From positions 1 through 22,450 of the IMG/VR virus record IMGVR_UViG_3300043399_000303: a DNA stretch of 22,450 nt; one strand, given 5' to 3'. Made by a program: the position numbers and the translations under genes. This document shows, piece after piece, positions 7,032-13,205 of the stretch. Each line of letters starts with the position of its first letter. Within the stretch, counting starts at the first letter, position 1. The stretch is from a virus. The notes under the pieces were generated by a model. It ran no database searches. It worked only from the letters and a program-made list of their open reading frames with translations, and was not told the DNA's origin.

Positions 7032-7281
7032 ATACACGACGCATTGGTTCTACAAAACGGTATTCGAGCAAATAGTCGTATTTAGGCAACCAAGTCATAG
7101 CAAACAACGAATAGTGTTGGTCGTTGTCAAACGTTATCCGAACTGTGTATTTGTGAATCTTTTTGTTGTAGGCTATACCGTATTTGTCTGCCCACTCATG
7201 CAAATTCTTGTTGAGCTGCTGGTTTACAAAAGCGACAGCTCGATCACCGACATTTTTTGGTAGACTAAATTCGATGTACAT
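7030..7281 (-). CDS. Hypothetical protein, 83 aa
   Basis: Not recognised. A small basic protein starting MYIEFSLPKNVGDRAVAF, with alternating helical and beta-like segments (HKYTVRITF) and many aromatic residues near the C-terminus; no membrane segment. Its start overlaps the last base of the bS21 stop (TGATG), so it is translationally coupled to bS21. The tight linkage suggests a role with the translation/proteostasis genes, but this is inference only. Confidence 0.7.
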   Translation of the reverse strand: MYIEFSLPKNVGDRAVAFVNQQLNKNLHEWADKYGIAYNKKIHKYTVRITFDNDQHYSLFAMTWLPKYDYLLEYRFVEPMRRV

Positions 7282-7505
7282 CAGTACATTTTGCGCGGCA
7301 GCTCTTGTTCGCGAAGCTTCTTACGCCAACGCTGTTTGGCAGCTGATGCTTTGAGCTTGCGAGCTGTAGTGGGCTTGACATAGTGCTCACGATCGCGCAG
7401 ATCGTTCAGCAAGCCCGAAGCTGCAATTTTCTTTTTGAATTTACGCAGAGCGCGGTCTACGTTTCCATCTTGTACTAGTACTGATCTTCCGTGTAATTTT
7501 TCCAT
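7281..7505 (-). CDS. rpsU: Ribosomal protein bS21, phage-encoded
   Basis: The 74-residue protein matches bacterial bS21 along its length: VDRALRKFKKKI (17-28), GLLNDLRDREHYVKPTTARK (31-50) and a strongly basic ASAAKQRWRKKLRE tail. bS21 sits at the 30S platform near the anti-Shine-Dalgarno region and assists initiation on natural mRNAs. Viral bS21 genes are known in many aquatic phages and are thought to load into host ribosomes. The start lies three bases after the clpX stop, and the next gene overlaps its stop. The first ten or so residues differ from E. coli bS21 and form a short extension. Confidence 0.95.
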   Translation of the reverse strand: MEKLHGRSVLVQDGNVDRALRKFKKKIAASGLLNDLRDREHYVKPTTARKLKASAAKQRWRKKLREQELPRKMY

Positions 7506-7508
7506 AGG

Positions 7509-8696
7509 TCAAAGTTCTTTAGGACTATTTACCAAGTTTTGATCAATATCTAGGTGTTTAATACCATCACTGCGATAACGAGCTAGGTTGTACATGTGTG
7601 GCAATAACACACGCTCAAGTTCAGAATGCAAGCCCCGGGCACCAGTTTTGTTCTTGATTGTGCGTTCGGCAATCAAGTCCAAGCTGTCGGGTGTAAATTC
7701 AAGCTCAACTTCGTCTTGACGGAACAACCATTGATATTGGCTCACATAGCTGTGCTTGACATCTTTGAGAATACGAACCAGGTCCTTCTTGTCCAGTTCA
7801 TTGAGTGCTACCCAGCTGGGGAAACGTCCCACAAACTCAGGAATCAACCCAAAACGCACTAGATCATCGGGTGTGGTTTGATCCAGCTGACCCTTGGCAT
7901 CTGACACTACATTGGCAGCGAAGCCAATGCTGGTGCCTTTGATGCGGTTCTTTACAATATTGTCCAGTCCCACAAACGCACCGCCTGCAATAAACAGGAT
8001 ATCACGAGTGTCAATTTCCACAGTGTCGCCAGACGGATGCTTGCGTCCACCTTGCGGCACGATACGGCACTTGGTGCCTTCTACCAGTTTCAGCAAAGCT
8101 TGCTGCACGCCTTCGCCTGACACGTCACGGGTAATCGATGTGCTTTCACTCTTGCGACTGATCTTGTCAATTTCGTCCACAAACACAATACCACGCTGTG
8201 TTTTTTCTAAGTCATAGCCCGACGCTGCATACAATCTGCTGATCAAGCTTTCTACGTCATCACCTACATAACCTGCTTCTGTGAGGCTAGTAGCATCTGC
8301 AATCACAAAAGGCACATCAAGGTAACGTGCCACTGTGCGAGCCAGCAATGTTTTGCCTGAACCAGTGGGGCCAAGCATGAGAATGTTGGCTTTTTCAATC
8401 TCAGTATTTTTGTCTTTGTTGCTGATACGCTTGTAGTGGTTGGCAATAGCCACGCTCAACACCATCTTGGCATTGTCTTGCCCAATCACATACTGATCAA
8501 GATGTTTGCGAATTTCTCTTGGATCAAGACTGGGTTGTGCAGGATCAACGGTCACAGGTTGATCAACCAACAGTGTTTGACATAAGTCTACACACTCGTT
8601 ACAAATAGCAACACTGTCGCCTACAATGAGTTTGGTTACAGTGTCCTTGTGCTTGCCACAAAAACTACAGGTATCTAGATTTTTATTTTCGTTCAT
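7509..8696 (-). CDS. clpX: ClpX ATPase, unfoldase subunit of ClpXP
   Basis: The 395-residue protein (E. coli 424) is a complete ClpX: zinc-binding domain with C10, C13, C32 and C35; Walker A GPTGSGKT (109-116); pore loop GYVG (142-145); Walker B VFVDE (171-175); RKH loop (218-220); the ClpP-docking IGF tripeptide (257-259); GR at 290-291; and sensor-2 TGARGL (351-356). All the motifs needed to bind ATP, translocate substrate and dock on ClpP are therefore retained, so it should work with host ClpP. No ClpP gene is in the window. Its ATG overlaps the stop of the membrane-protein gene as ATGA, and bS21 follows three bases after its stop. Confidence 0.97.
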   Translation of the reverse strand: MNENKNLDTCSFCGKHKDTVTKLIVGDSVAICNECVDLCQTLLVDQPVTVDPAQPSLDPREIRKHLDQYVIGQDNAKMVLSVAIANHYKRISNKDKNTEIEKANILMLGPTGSGKTLLARTVARYLDVPFVIADATSLTEAGYVGDDVESLISRLYAASGYDLEKTQRGIVFVDEIDKISRKSESTSITRDVSGEGVQQALLKLVEGTKCRIVPQGGRKHPSGDTVEIDTRDILFIAGGAFVGLDNIVKNRIKGTSIGFAANVVSDAKGQLDQTTPDDLVRFGLIPEFVGRFPSWVALNELDKKDLVRILKDVKHSYVSQYQWLFRQDEVELEFTPDSLDLIAERTIKNKTGARGLHSELERVLLPHMYNLARYRSDGIKHLDIDQNLVNSPKEL

Positions 8697-10324
8697 TTGT
8701 TGGAGTTTGATTCAAGACGTTGTGCTACCTGAGCCTGTTCACTTTCGCTCAACATGTCAGGGTCGTATTCGCCGCTAGTGATTTTGCTGATCAAGTAATC
8801 AATATAGGCCATATCGTAAGTATAGTTGTCTGATCGGGTCTTGTCAACCGAGATCCAATCATTGCCATTGAATTTATGCAATGTGTTAGGAACTTGGTCA
8901 GTTTTGATCCAAGAATCGCCTTTGCTTGGGTTCTGGGGGAACGTTGGACCGAATCCAAATTTTGGCTCTTGGGGCAGGTATTTGACCCAAGGTAGTTCAT
9001 CTATTAGACCGCGCTCAAACAGTGTACGTTGATGCTTTAGAGTATCATCGGGATTTTCTTGTTTCCATTGAGTCATTGCTGCTCGCATAGCCGGGGATTC
9101 TTCATGATACTCCGGGGGCTCAAGATAATCTCCAGGACGTTCAACATCCGGAATAGTTGCACCGGACAGAGTCAACTCGCCACTGTCCAATGCTCGTGCA
9201 ATGGCTGCTTGCAGCTCTGGATGGTCAGCAATGGGCTCTGGAACACCCGGCTCTAAATCAAGCTTTTCTAATTCTTGAACCACTTCAGATTTAGCAACCA
9301 TGGGCTGCAAGTTTTCAAAGTGAGAGAACCCTGCTGTGAGATAAGGATGTTGTTCTAGTATGCTCTTTTCTGGCTCCGACGGCGGTACCTCCGCAGGAAA
9401 CATCCAGCCCACAGGATGCGGATCTTGTTTGAAATCTTGTACTACAGTGTCTTCCACAGGCAAATCTCCTCCAGTGTCCAACGCTTGTGCAACTTGGCGT
9501 TTCTTTTTCAATTCAGCTTCAAACTCTTCATCCTCTTGAGGCCGTAGTCTCAACAGTTCAAATACTCGTTGCTTTTCCCACTTTAGACTTTCTGTTGCAG
9601 CCAGCAACATCATGATAGCCAGCGGGTCAAACACACTGACCAACAAGATAATTACCCAGCGTACAGCACGTTCTAGCAAGTTTGCGTCAGGATTGTCGCC
9701 ATAGACCAAGGCGGCAATATACTTAACCGGGCCCACTTCGGCTTCGACTTTTCGTACTTCAGCTGCAATAGGCGCTCGTTCTTCGTTAAGTGCGCTAATC
9801 CTTTTTTGACTCTGTTCAATCTCTTTGAGTAAGCGACCACGCTCTGCCTGTTGGCTGCGACGAATTTGCACCGCACGTTCCGCACCCGTTTCTGTTGTTG
9901 AGCGGCCCATAACTTGGTCCACTGCTTCGTCAAGCTGTTTAAGCGCCTTACGGTTAGCATCTATGTTGTCCCGTTCTGTTTTGATTTTTTCGTCGTAGAT
10001 GGCAATCTTGGCTTGCACATCTCCGGATATCATGCCTTGATCTGAGTGTGCTTTTGACAAGAAACCAAAGATACCCATGCTGGTAATGACCATGAGTATG
10101 GCCACAGCAGGCACAAGATATGCCTTCATTAGCCAGCGACAACGGCTCCAATATTCGTGTAGCCACAGTGTGACCACAACCTTTCCAATTTCAAGAATAC
10201 CGCCCATAACGATAATGGGTATTACCGCAGCGGCAAAAATCGCAGTGAGACCTGCGATTGAATAATAGGCGGCAATAACTGATAAACTCAGCGCCACCGC
10301 CAATGTTAGGTAGCTGAGAAACAT
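8693..10324 (-). CDS. Membrane protein with long coiled coil and acidic C-terminal region
   Basis: A 543-residue protein of unknown family. Hydrophobic segments at about 4-20, 23-50, 69-89 and 221-244 give a probable four-helix inner-membrane protein. Residues about 100-198, rich in Glu, Lys, Arg and Gln with heptad-like spacing, form a likely coiled coil between the third and fourth helices. The rest is a hydrophilic, proline-rich tail. Residues 462-495 (FPQNPSKGDSW, then FNGNDWISVDK) resemble the short 'NP..GD.W' modules of phage fibre and virion proteins. A last stretch DYLISKITSGEYDPDML follows. The gene begins five bases after the preceding stop and ends in an ATGA overlap with clpX, so the two are coupled. 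A host-envelope role is inferred. Confidence 0.75.
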   Translation of the reverse strand: MFLSYLTLAVALSLSVIAAYYSIAGLTAIFAAAVIPIIVMGGILEIGKVVVTLWLHEYWSRCRWLMKAYLVPAVAILMVITSMGIFGFLSKAHSDQGMISGDVQAKIAIYDEKIKTERDNIDANRKALKQLDEAVDQVMGRSTTETGAERAVQIRRSQQAERGRLLKEIEQSQKRISALNEERAPIAAEVRKVEAEVGPVKYIAALVYGDNPDANLLERAVRWVIILLVSVFDPLAIMMLLAATESLKWEKQRVFELLRLRPQEDEEFEAELKKKRQVAQALDTGGDLPVEDTVVQDFKQDPHPVGWMFPAEVPPSEPEKSILEQHPYLTAGFSHFENLQPMVAKSEVVQELEKLDLEPGVPEPIADHPELQAAIARALDSGELTLSGATIPDVERPGDYLEPPEYHEESPAMRAAMTQWKQENPDDTLKHQRTLFERGLIDELPWVKYLPQEPKFGFGPTFPQNPSKGDSWIKTDQVPNTLHKFNGNDWISVDKTRSDNYTYDMAYIDYLISKITSGEYDPDMLSESEQAQVAQRLESNSNK

Positions 10325-10328
10325 AAGA

Positions 10329-10649
10329 TTATTTATTGGTGGCGCTGACCACTCTAACTGCTAGCTTAACGCTGATCCAGCTGGCAAAGCTAGCATCAGG
10401 AACGTCAAACCAAACGTTGATTTTCCGGCGTCCCCAATTGCTTTCTAGTTTGCGTTTCACGCGACTTTGTCCGGTCCACTTGCCGTGTCCAAAGACTCGT
10501 TGTGCTTCGCGGATGATAGAGTACCATTGTTTGGCATTTTCTAACTCAACCACGATGCGGTATAGTTGCATAGCATCGGTCGTTGTTTTAAGCGAGTCAA
10601 GGGACTGCAACGTATCATCGCTGACAGGGGTTTCAATTTTGACAGACAT
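10329..10649 (-). CDS. Hypothetical protein, 106 aa
   Basis: Not recognised. It starts MSVKIETPVSDDTLQSLDSL, has an amphipathic helical stretch (AMQLYRIVVELENAKQWYSI), a basic middle (GKWTGQSRVKRKLESNWGRRK) and a beta-like end (SWISVKLAVRVVS). AAAGGA (10659-10654) lies four bases before the ATG. It is the first coding sequence after the structured leader and its promoter, so the leader would directly control it and, by coupling, the membrane protein, clpX and bS21. Confidence 0.7.
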   Translation of the reverse strand: MSVKIETPVSDDTLQSLDSLKTTTDAMQLYRIVVELENAKQWYSIIREAQRVFGHGKWTGQSRVKRKLESNWGRRKINVWFDVPDASFASWISVKLAVRVVSATNK

Positions 10650-10831
10650 AACGTCCTTTCACTGTTGGTTCCTACTGGGCTTACTCCCGGGTATCAGCCG
10701 GGTTTTGACTTGCGTCTAGGACAGTGTCGCACCTCATGGAATTACGCTGATGAGCCACGGCACAAGCCGGGCAATTACCCCCGGCCTCCACTCAGCAACC
10801 ATAATATCCTGGCCAGGCCCGACACTATGCA
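10650..10831 (-). ncRNA. Structured leader RNA, riboswitch-like or autoregulatory candidate
   Basis: Downstream of a consensus-like promoter lies about 180 nt of GC-rich, non-coding sequence with nested pairing read on the minus strand. A closing helix (AGTGTCG 10826-10820 with CGACACT 10729-10723) extends to nine pairs with wobbles. Inside it are GCTGA/TCAGC (10796-10792 with 10750-10746) and an 8-bp hairpin (10787-10764) with an 8-nt loop. On the 3' side, TCCTA/TAGGA (10721-10717 with 10674-10670) encloses a GCAA tetraloop hairpin (10716-10707) and a CCCGG/CCGGG hairpin (10702-10686). No U-tract follows, so it looks like a 5' leader rather than a terminated small RNA. It matches no riboswitch class I can recall. 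Confidence 0.55.
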
Positions 10832-10837
10832 AAGACT

Positions 10838-10866
10838 AGTTTACTAAAAACTATAGAACAAGTCAA
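10838..10866 (-). promoter_or_regulatory. Sigma70-type promoter of the leader/clpX block
   Basis: TTGACT (10866-10861) and TAAACT (10843-10838) are 17 bases apart on the minus strand. The -35 box overlaps the TGA stop of gene 10863-11798. Transcription should begin near 10831, just before the closing helix of the leader RNA. Confidence 0.65.
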
Positions 10867-11798
10867 GCAAATTCTAGAACAATATTGTCTAATTCTTCCC
10901 GAACAAAGTGTTCGTCAGGGTCATAGGCAACACCACGCCAGCGCACCACTGCCAGCACATCGTCCGGAGTCCAGTCATTGTGCCAATAAATGCCGTTGAA
11001 CTCTGCTTGATATGTGTGTCCCGTATCAGTTTCTACTTCGTACTTGCCTTGGCGCACGGGCATAACGTCGGCAGTGAACCAATCAGTCAGTGTATACTTG
11101 ATGTCGTCCATGTCACGGTAGCGTTCATATCCGTTGCCTCGGTTAGATCCAGCAATATAAAACGCATGGTCTGAGCCCTTGCCGTTGGTATTGCCACCGT
11201 AGTTATCTAGTTCTTCATCGTCGTATTCCACGCCCACAACAATTTCGTTGGCGTCAAACTCTGAGATATTAAGCAAGAGTTTTTCAGGATCAAACGGTTC
11301 GCGCAGTTCGATATCGGCTTCAAAGAAACTGCCTTTGTCTGATGTATAACCAAAGTATACTACAGTGCCCGGGGATTGGCTGTCAATCCAAACTTCGTCA
11401 CAGGTACTGAGTTGTACATCACAACCATCAAGATCACTGAGATCACGCTCATAGACCACGTTGCCGTTTTCGTCGGTGACACGCATGGTCCCGGCGTTTC
11501 TGTCTACACCGTTGACATGTCCTATGTTGTCGCAGTCATAATAACAACCAGGAACAAAAGGCAACATGTCTTCAGGCAGGTCCTCGTAGTTCACAGGTTC
11601 ATCACTGCCCCAGGCGCAGTCTGGTACACTGAGTCGGTGTTCGCGGAAGTAATCGTAGACCTTACGATCTACTGTGCCCATGACATACTCGCCGCCGTAG
11701 CCCCAGAGTTCGATCTTGTAGGTACGTGGGGTAAACTTCAGGCGCTGAATCAGCTCTTCGTTGGTGTGTCCTGTTGCTGTGTTGGGTGCGTCAGCCAT
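10863..11798 (-). CDS. Hypothetical acidic protein, 311 aa
   Basis: I cannot assign a function. The protein is strongly acidic with many Asp, Glu, Gly and Tyr, and has no signal peptide or membrane helix. It seems beta-rich, with repeated short strands (TYKIELWGYGGEYVMG, TVVYFGYTSDKGSF, EIVVGVEYDDEEL) and several Cys in the middle (DCAW, CYYDCDN, DGCDVQLSTCDE). AGGA lies about 8 bases before the ATG at 11798. Its start overlaps the preceding gene by 8 bases and its stop lies inside the -35 box of the next promoter, so it closes the ligase transcription unit. A nucleic-acid mimic or cytoplasmic takeover protein is possible but unsupported. Confidence 0.75.
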   Translation of the reverse strand: MADAPNTATGHTNEELIQRLKFTPRTYKIELWGYGGEYVMGTVDRKVYDYFREHRLSVPDCAWGSDEPVNYEDLPEDMLPFVPGCYYDCDNIGHVNGVDRNAGTMRVTDENGNVVYERDLSDLDGCDVQLSTCDEVWIDSQSPGTVVYFGYTSDKGSFFEADIELREPFDPEKLLLNISEFDANEIVVGVEYDDEELDNYGGNTNGKGSDHAFYIAGSNRGNGYERYRDMDDIKYTLTDWFTADVMPVRQGKYEVETDTGHTYQAEFNGIYWHNDWTPDDVLAVVRWRGVAYDPDEHFVREELDNIVLEFA

Positions 11799-12039
11799 TT
11801 GTTTTTCCTACGGGCATTGTTGATTCGGCTTTTAGTAAGGCATTCCGTACTTCTTGTAACAGTGCGTCATCGTCCCAGACCAGTTCTGTGCGGCCGTCAG
11901 GGTGAGTGGTCACTGTGAGGTGATTTCCCTTGACTACCACAGGTTCGGTGGATGTGGTTTGCTTTTTAGCAGTAGCCTTTTTGGCCGCAGGCTTTGCGAC
12001 TTTTTCAACCACTTCTTTCTTTTTACGAGTTGTTGCCAT
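11791..12039 (-). CDS. Small Lys/Ala-rich protein, 82 aa
   Basis: The first 28 residues are very basic and low in complexity (KKKEVVEKVAKPAAKKATAK), resembling the tail of histone H1-like DNA-binding proteins. They are followed by a compact segment (HLTVTTHPDGRTELVWDDDALLQEVRNALLKAE). A non-specific nucleic-acid-binding tail on a small domain is a reasonable reading. ATG at 12039 has AAGGA about 9 bases upstream. It overlaps the upstream gene by 17 bases and the downstream gene by 8. Function unknown. Confidence 0.68.
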   Translation of the reverse strand: MATTRKKKEVVEKVAKPAAKKATAKKQTTSTEPVVVKGNHLTVTTHPDGRTELVWDDDALLQEVRNALLKAESTMPVGKTNG

Positions 12040-12493
12040 TTTGTTTTTCCTTGGTTAGTTTACACACCAGTTGAAACTGCTCGTAAGCGTCACGAACTGC
12101 TGGGTGTTGTAATAGTTTATCCGCTTCTGCTTGCATGGCTTGAATTCCTGCTTCAGCAAGGTCCCGAGTGCTGCTAAATTGTATGCTAAACAACTCGTCG
12201 CCAAATGCTGCCTTCATTTCTTCCCAGGCGGCTTTTTGCCGCGGGGTAACAGGACGTTCTTTGGGACGAGCTTCACTCTCGTCATAAATGGCTTTGCAAA
12301 TAGCATCTTCAGCAACACGGCCAGCGGCAATCATTGGCGCATAAGCAGGCTCAATATTGTAGCGAGTACTCTGGCCACCTGGATAGCTCATAACAATGTG
12401 AGTGCCTTTAGGGAAGCTACTCATAAGGTCTTGGTCGTACTCCGCTACAGGAACATAACGACGACCTTGTTTGATGTAGTATGTCTTTTTCAT
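12023..12493 (-). CDS. Hypothetical protein, 156 aa
   Basis: Not assigned. The N-terminal half starts MKKTYYIKQGRRYVPVAEYD and is beta-like, with GTHIVMSYPGGQSTRYNIEP. The middle has a charged helix (TPRQKAAWEEMKAAFGDE). The C-terminal HPAVRDAYEQFQLVCKLTKE resembles the end of the protein encoded at 12807-13205 (NPAAKEAWDRFQVISGLTN), so the two share a small C-terminal module. It overlaps both neighbours (4 bases upstream, 17 downstream) in the ligase transcription unit. Confidence 0.72.
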   Translation of the reverse strand: MKKTYYIKQGRRYVPVAEYDQDLMSSFPKGTHIVMSYPGGQSTRYNIEPAYAPMIAAGRVAEDAICKAIYDESEARPKERPVTPRQKAAWEEMKAAFGDELFSIQFSSTRDLAEAGIQAMQAEADKLLQHPAVRDAYEQFQLVCKLTKEKQNGNNS

Positions 12494-12810
12494 AACCAGC
12501 TATGGCCGGACCAAGTGTTTAGATATCGCATACTTGCGCCTTTGTGTGCGCCGAAGTGTGCTCGGTAGAAATTGTTGTAGGCTCGCTGCCAACGTTTGGT
12601 CACACGCTCAGGCGCATGACAAGCGAGATAATGTAGATTTCTGAATTGCCGGGCAATAGTTTTCTTGTTTAGTTTATATCCAGCAGGATACCACTCTACC
12701 CGACTTTGCCAGTTGTAGTTGTCACTGTGTCCATACTTCAAACGTTGCTTCATGACACTCTTGGTGTCCATGCTTGAACTAGGGCGGAACTTGTTGGGCG
12801 GGTGACTCAT
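12490..12810 (-). CDS. Hypothetical basic protein, 106 aa
   Basis: Not recognised. The protein is rich in Arg, Lys, His, Tyr and Trp (RQFRNLHYLACHAPERVTKRW, split by hydrophobic positions), suggesting a small helical nucleic-acid-binding or assembly factor. No cysteine cluster, membrane segment or signal peptide is visible. It overlaps the preceding gene by four bases and the following gene by four bases (ATGA type), so it is translated as part of a coupled run. Confidence 0.68.
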   Translation of the reverse strand: MSHPPNKFRPSSSMDTKSVMKQRLKYGHSDNYNWQSRVEWYPAGYKLNKKTIARQFRNLHYLACHAPERVTKRWQRAYNNFYRAHFGAHKGASMRYLNTWSGHSWL

Positions 12811-13205
12811 GAGTAATCTCGATCAAGTTTTACGTTAGTCAGGCCTGAAATAACCTGAAAACGATCCCACGCTTCTTTGGCTGCTGGGTTGTGTTCTAGT
12901 TCCGAATCAGGCAACACAGTTTCTAGCCAGAACTCAGGTCGCCGTCGAGGATATGCACCAAACTTGCGAGGTTGATGGATACGACCAGTTTCCCACAGTT
13001 CTATAACCGCAGATTTTACATCATCTTCTGCTAACCCGTCCCATTCGGGCCTCATTTGAGTGTAACCAAGCCAAATAGATTTCCACTGTTCTTCAACAGT
13101 GGGATCAAAATCTGTGCGGGTGATCAGTACCAACACATCATGAATATCTACGCGGCCTTCTACAATGTCGCGCACACAGCGACTGAGACTCAGTCCAATT
13201 TTCAC
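12807..13205 (-). CDS. Conserved phage protein of unknown function, 132 aa
   Basis: The opening MKIGLSLSRCVRDIVEGRVD and the WLGYTQMRPEW and HQPRKFGAYPRR segments look like a hypothetical protein I associate with T4-like phages; that recollection is untested. No catalytic motif is evident. The C-terminal NPAAKEAWDRFQVISGLTN resembles the end of the protein at 12023-12493. It overlaps the ligase stop by four bases. Role in replication or repair could be guessed from position only. Confidence 0.75.
   Translation of the reverse strand: MKIGLSLSRCVRDIVEGRVDIHDVLVLITRTDFDPTVEEQWKSIWLGYTQMRPEWDGLAEDDVKSAVIELWETGRIHQPRKFGAYPRRRPEFWLETVLPDSELEHNPAAKEAWDRFQVISGLTNVKLDRDYS

Noticed and set aside
7894-8217. 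Plus-strand frame within clpX
   Set aside because: It is a shadow of the conserved ClpX coding sequence with no start signals.
10330-10337. AATAAATA late-type motif before the membrane protein
   Set aside because: It is formed by the stop-codon context of the previous gene and ends only five bases from the ATG, too close for a late start with a ribosome site.
10746-10753. CTGATGAG on the plus strand as a hammerhead ribozyme core
   Set aside because: The required GAAA box and closing stems are not found next to it.
10650-10831. RNase P RNA, tmRNA, tRNA or 6S RNA in the leader
   Set aside because: An AACCCGGCTGAT stretch recalls the RNase P end motif, but the GAGGAAAGTCC-type partner is absent and the length is too short; no tRNA T-loop or tmRNA ends are seen.
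10566-10847. 93-aa plus-strand frame across the leader region
   Set aside because: It opposes a good gene, has no ribosome site, and its sequence is explained by the structured RNA on the minus strand.
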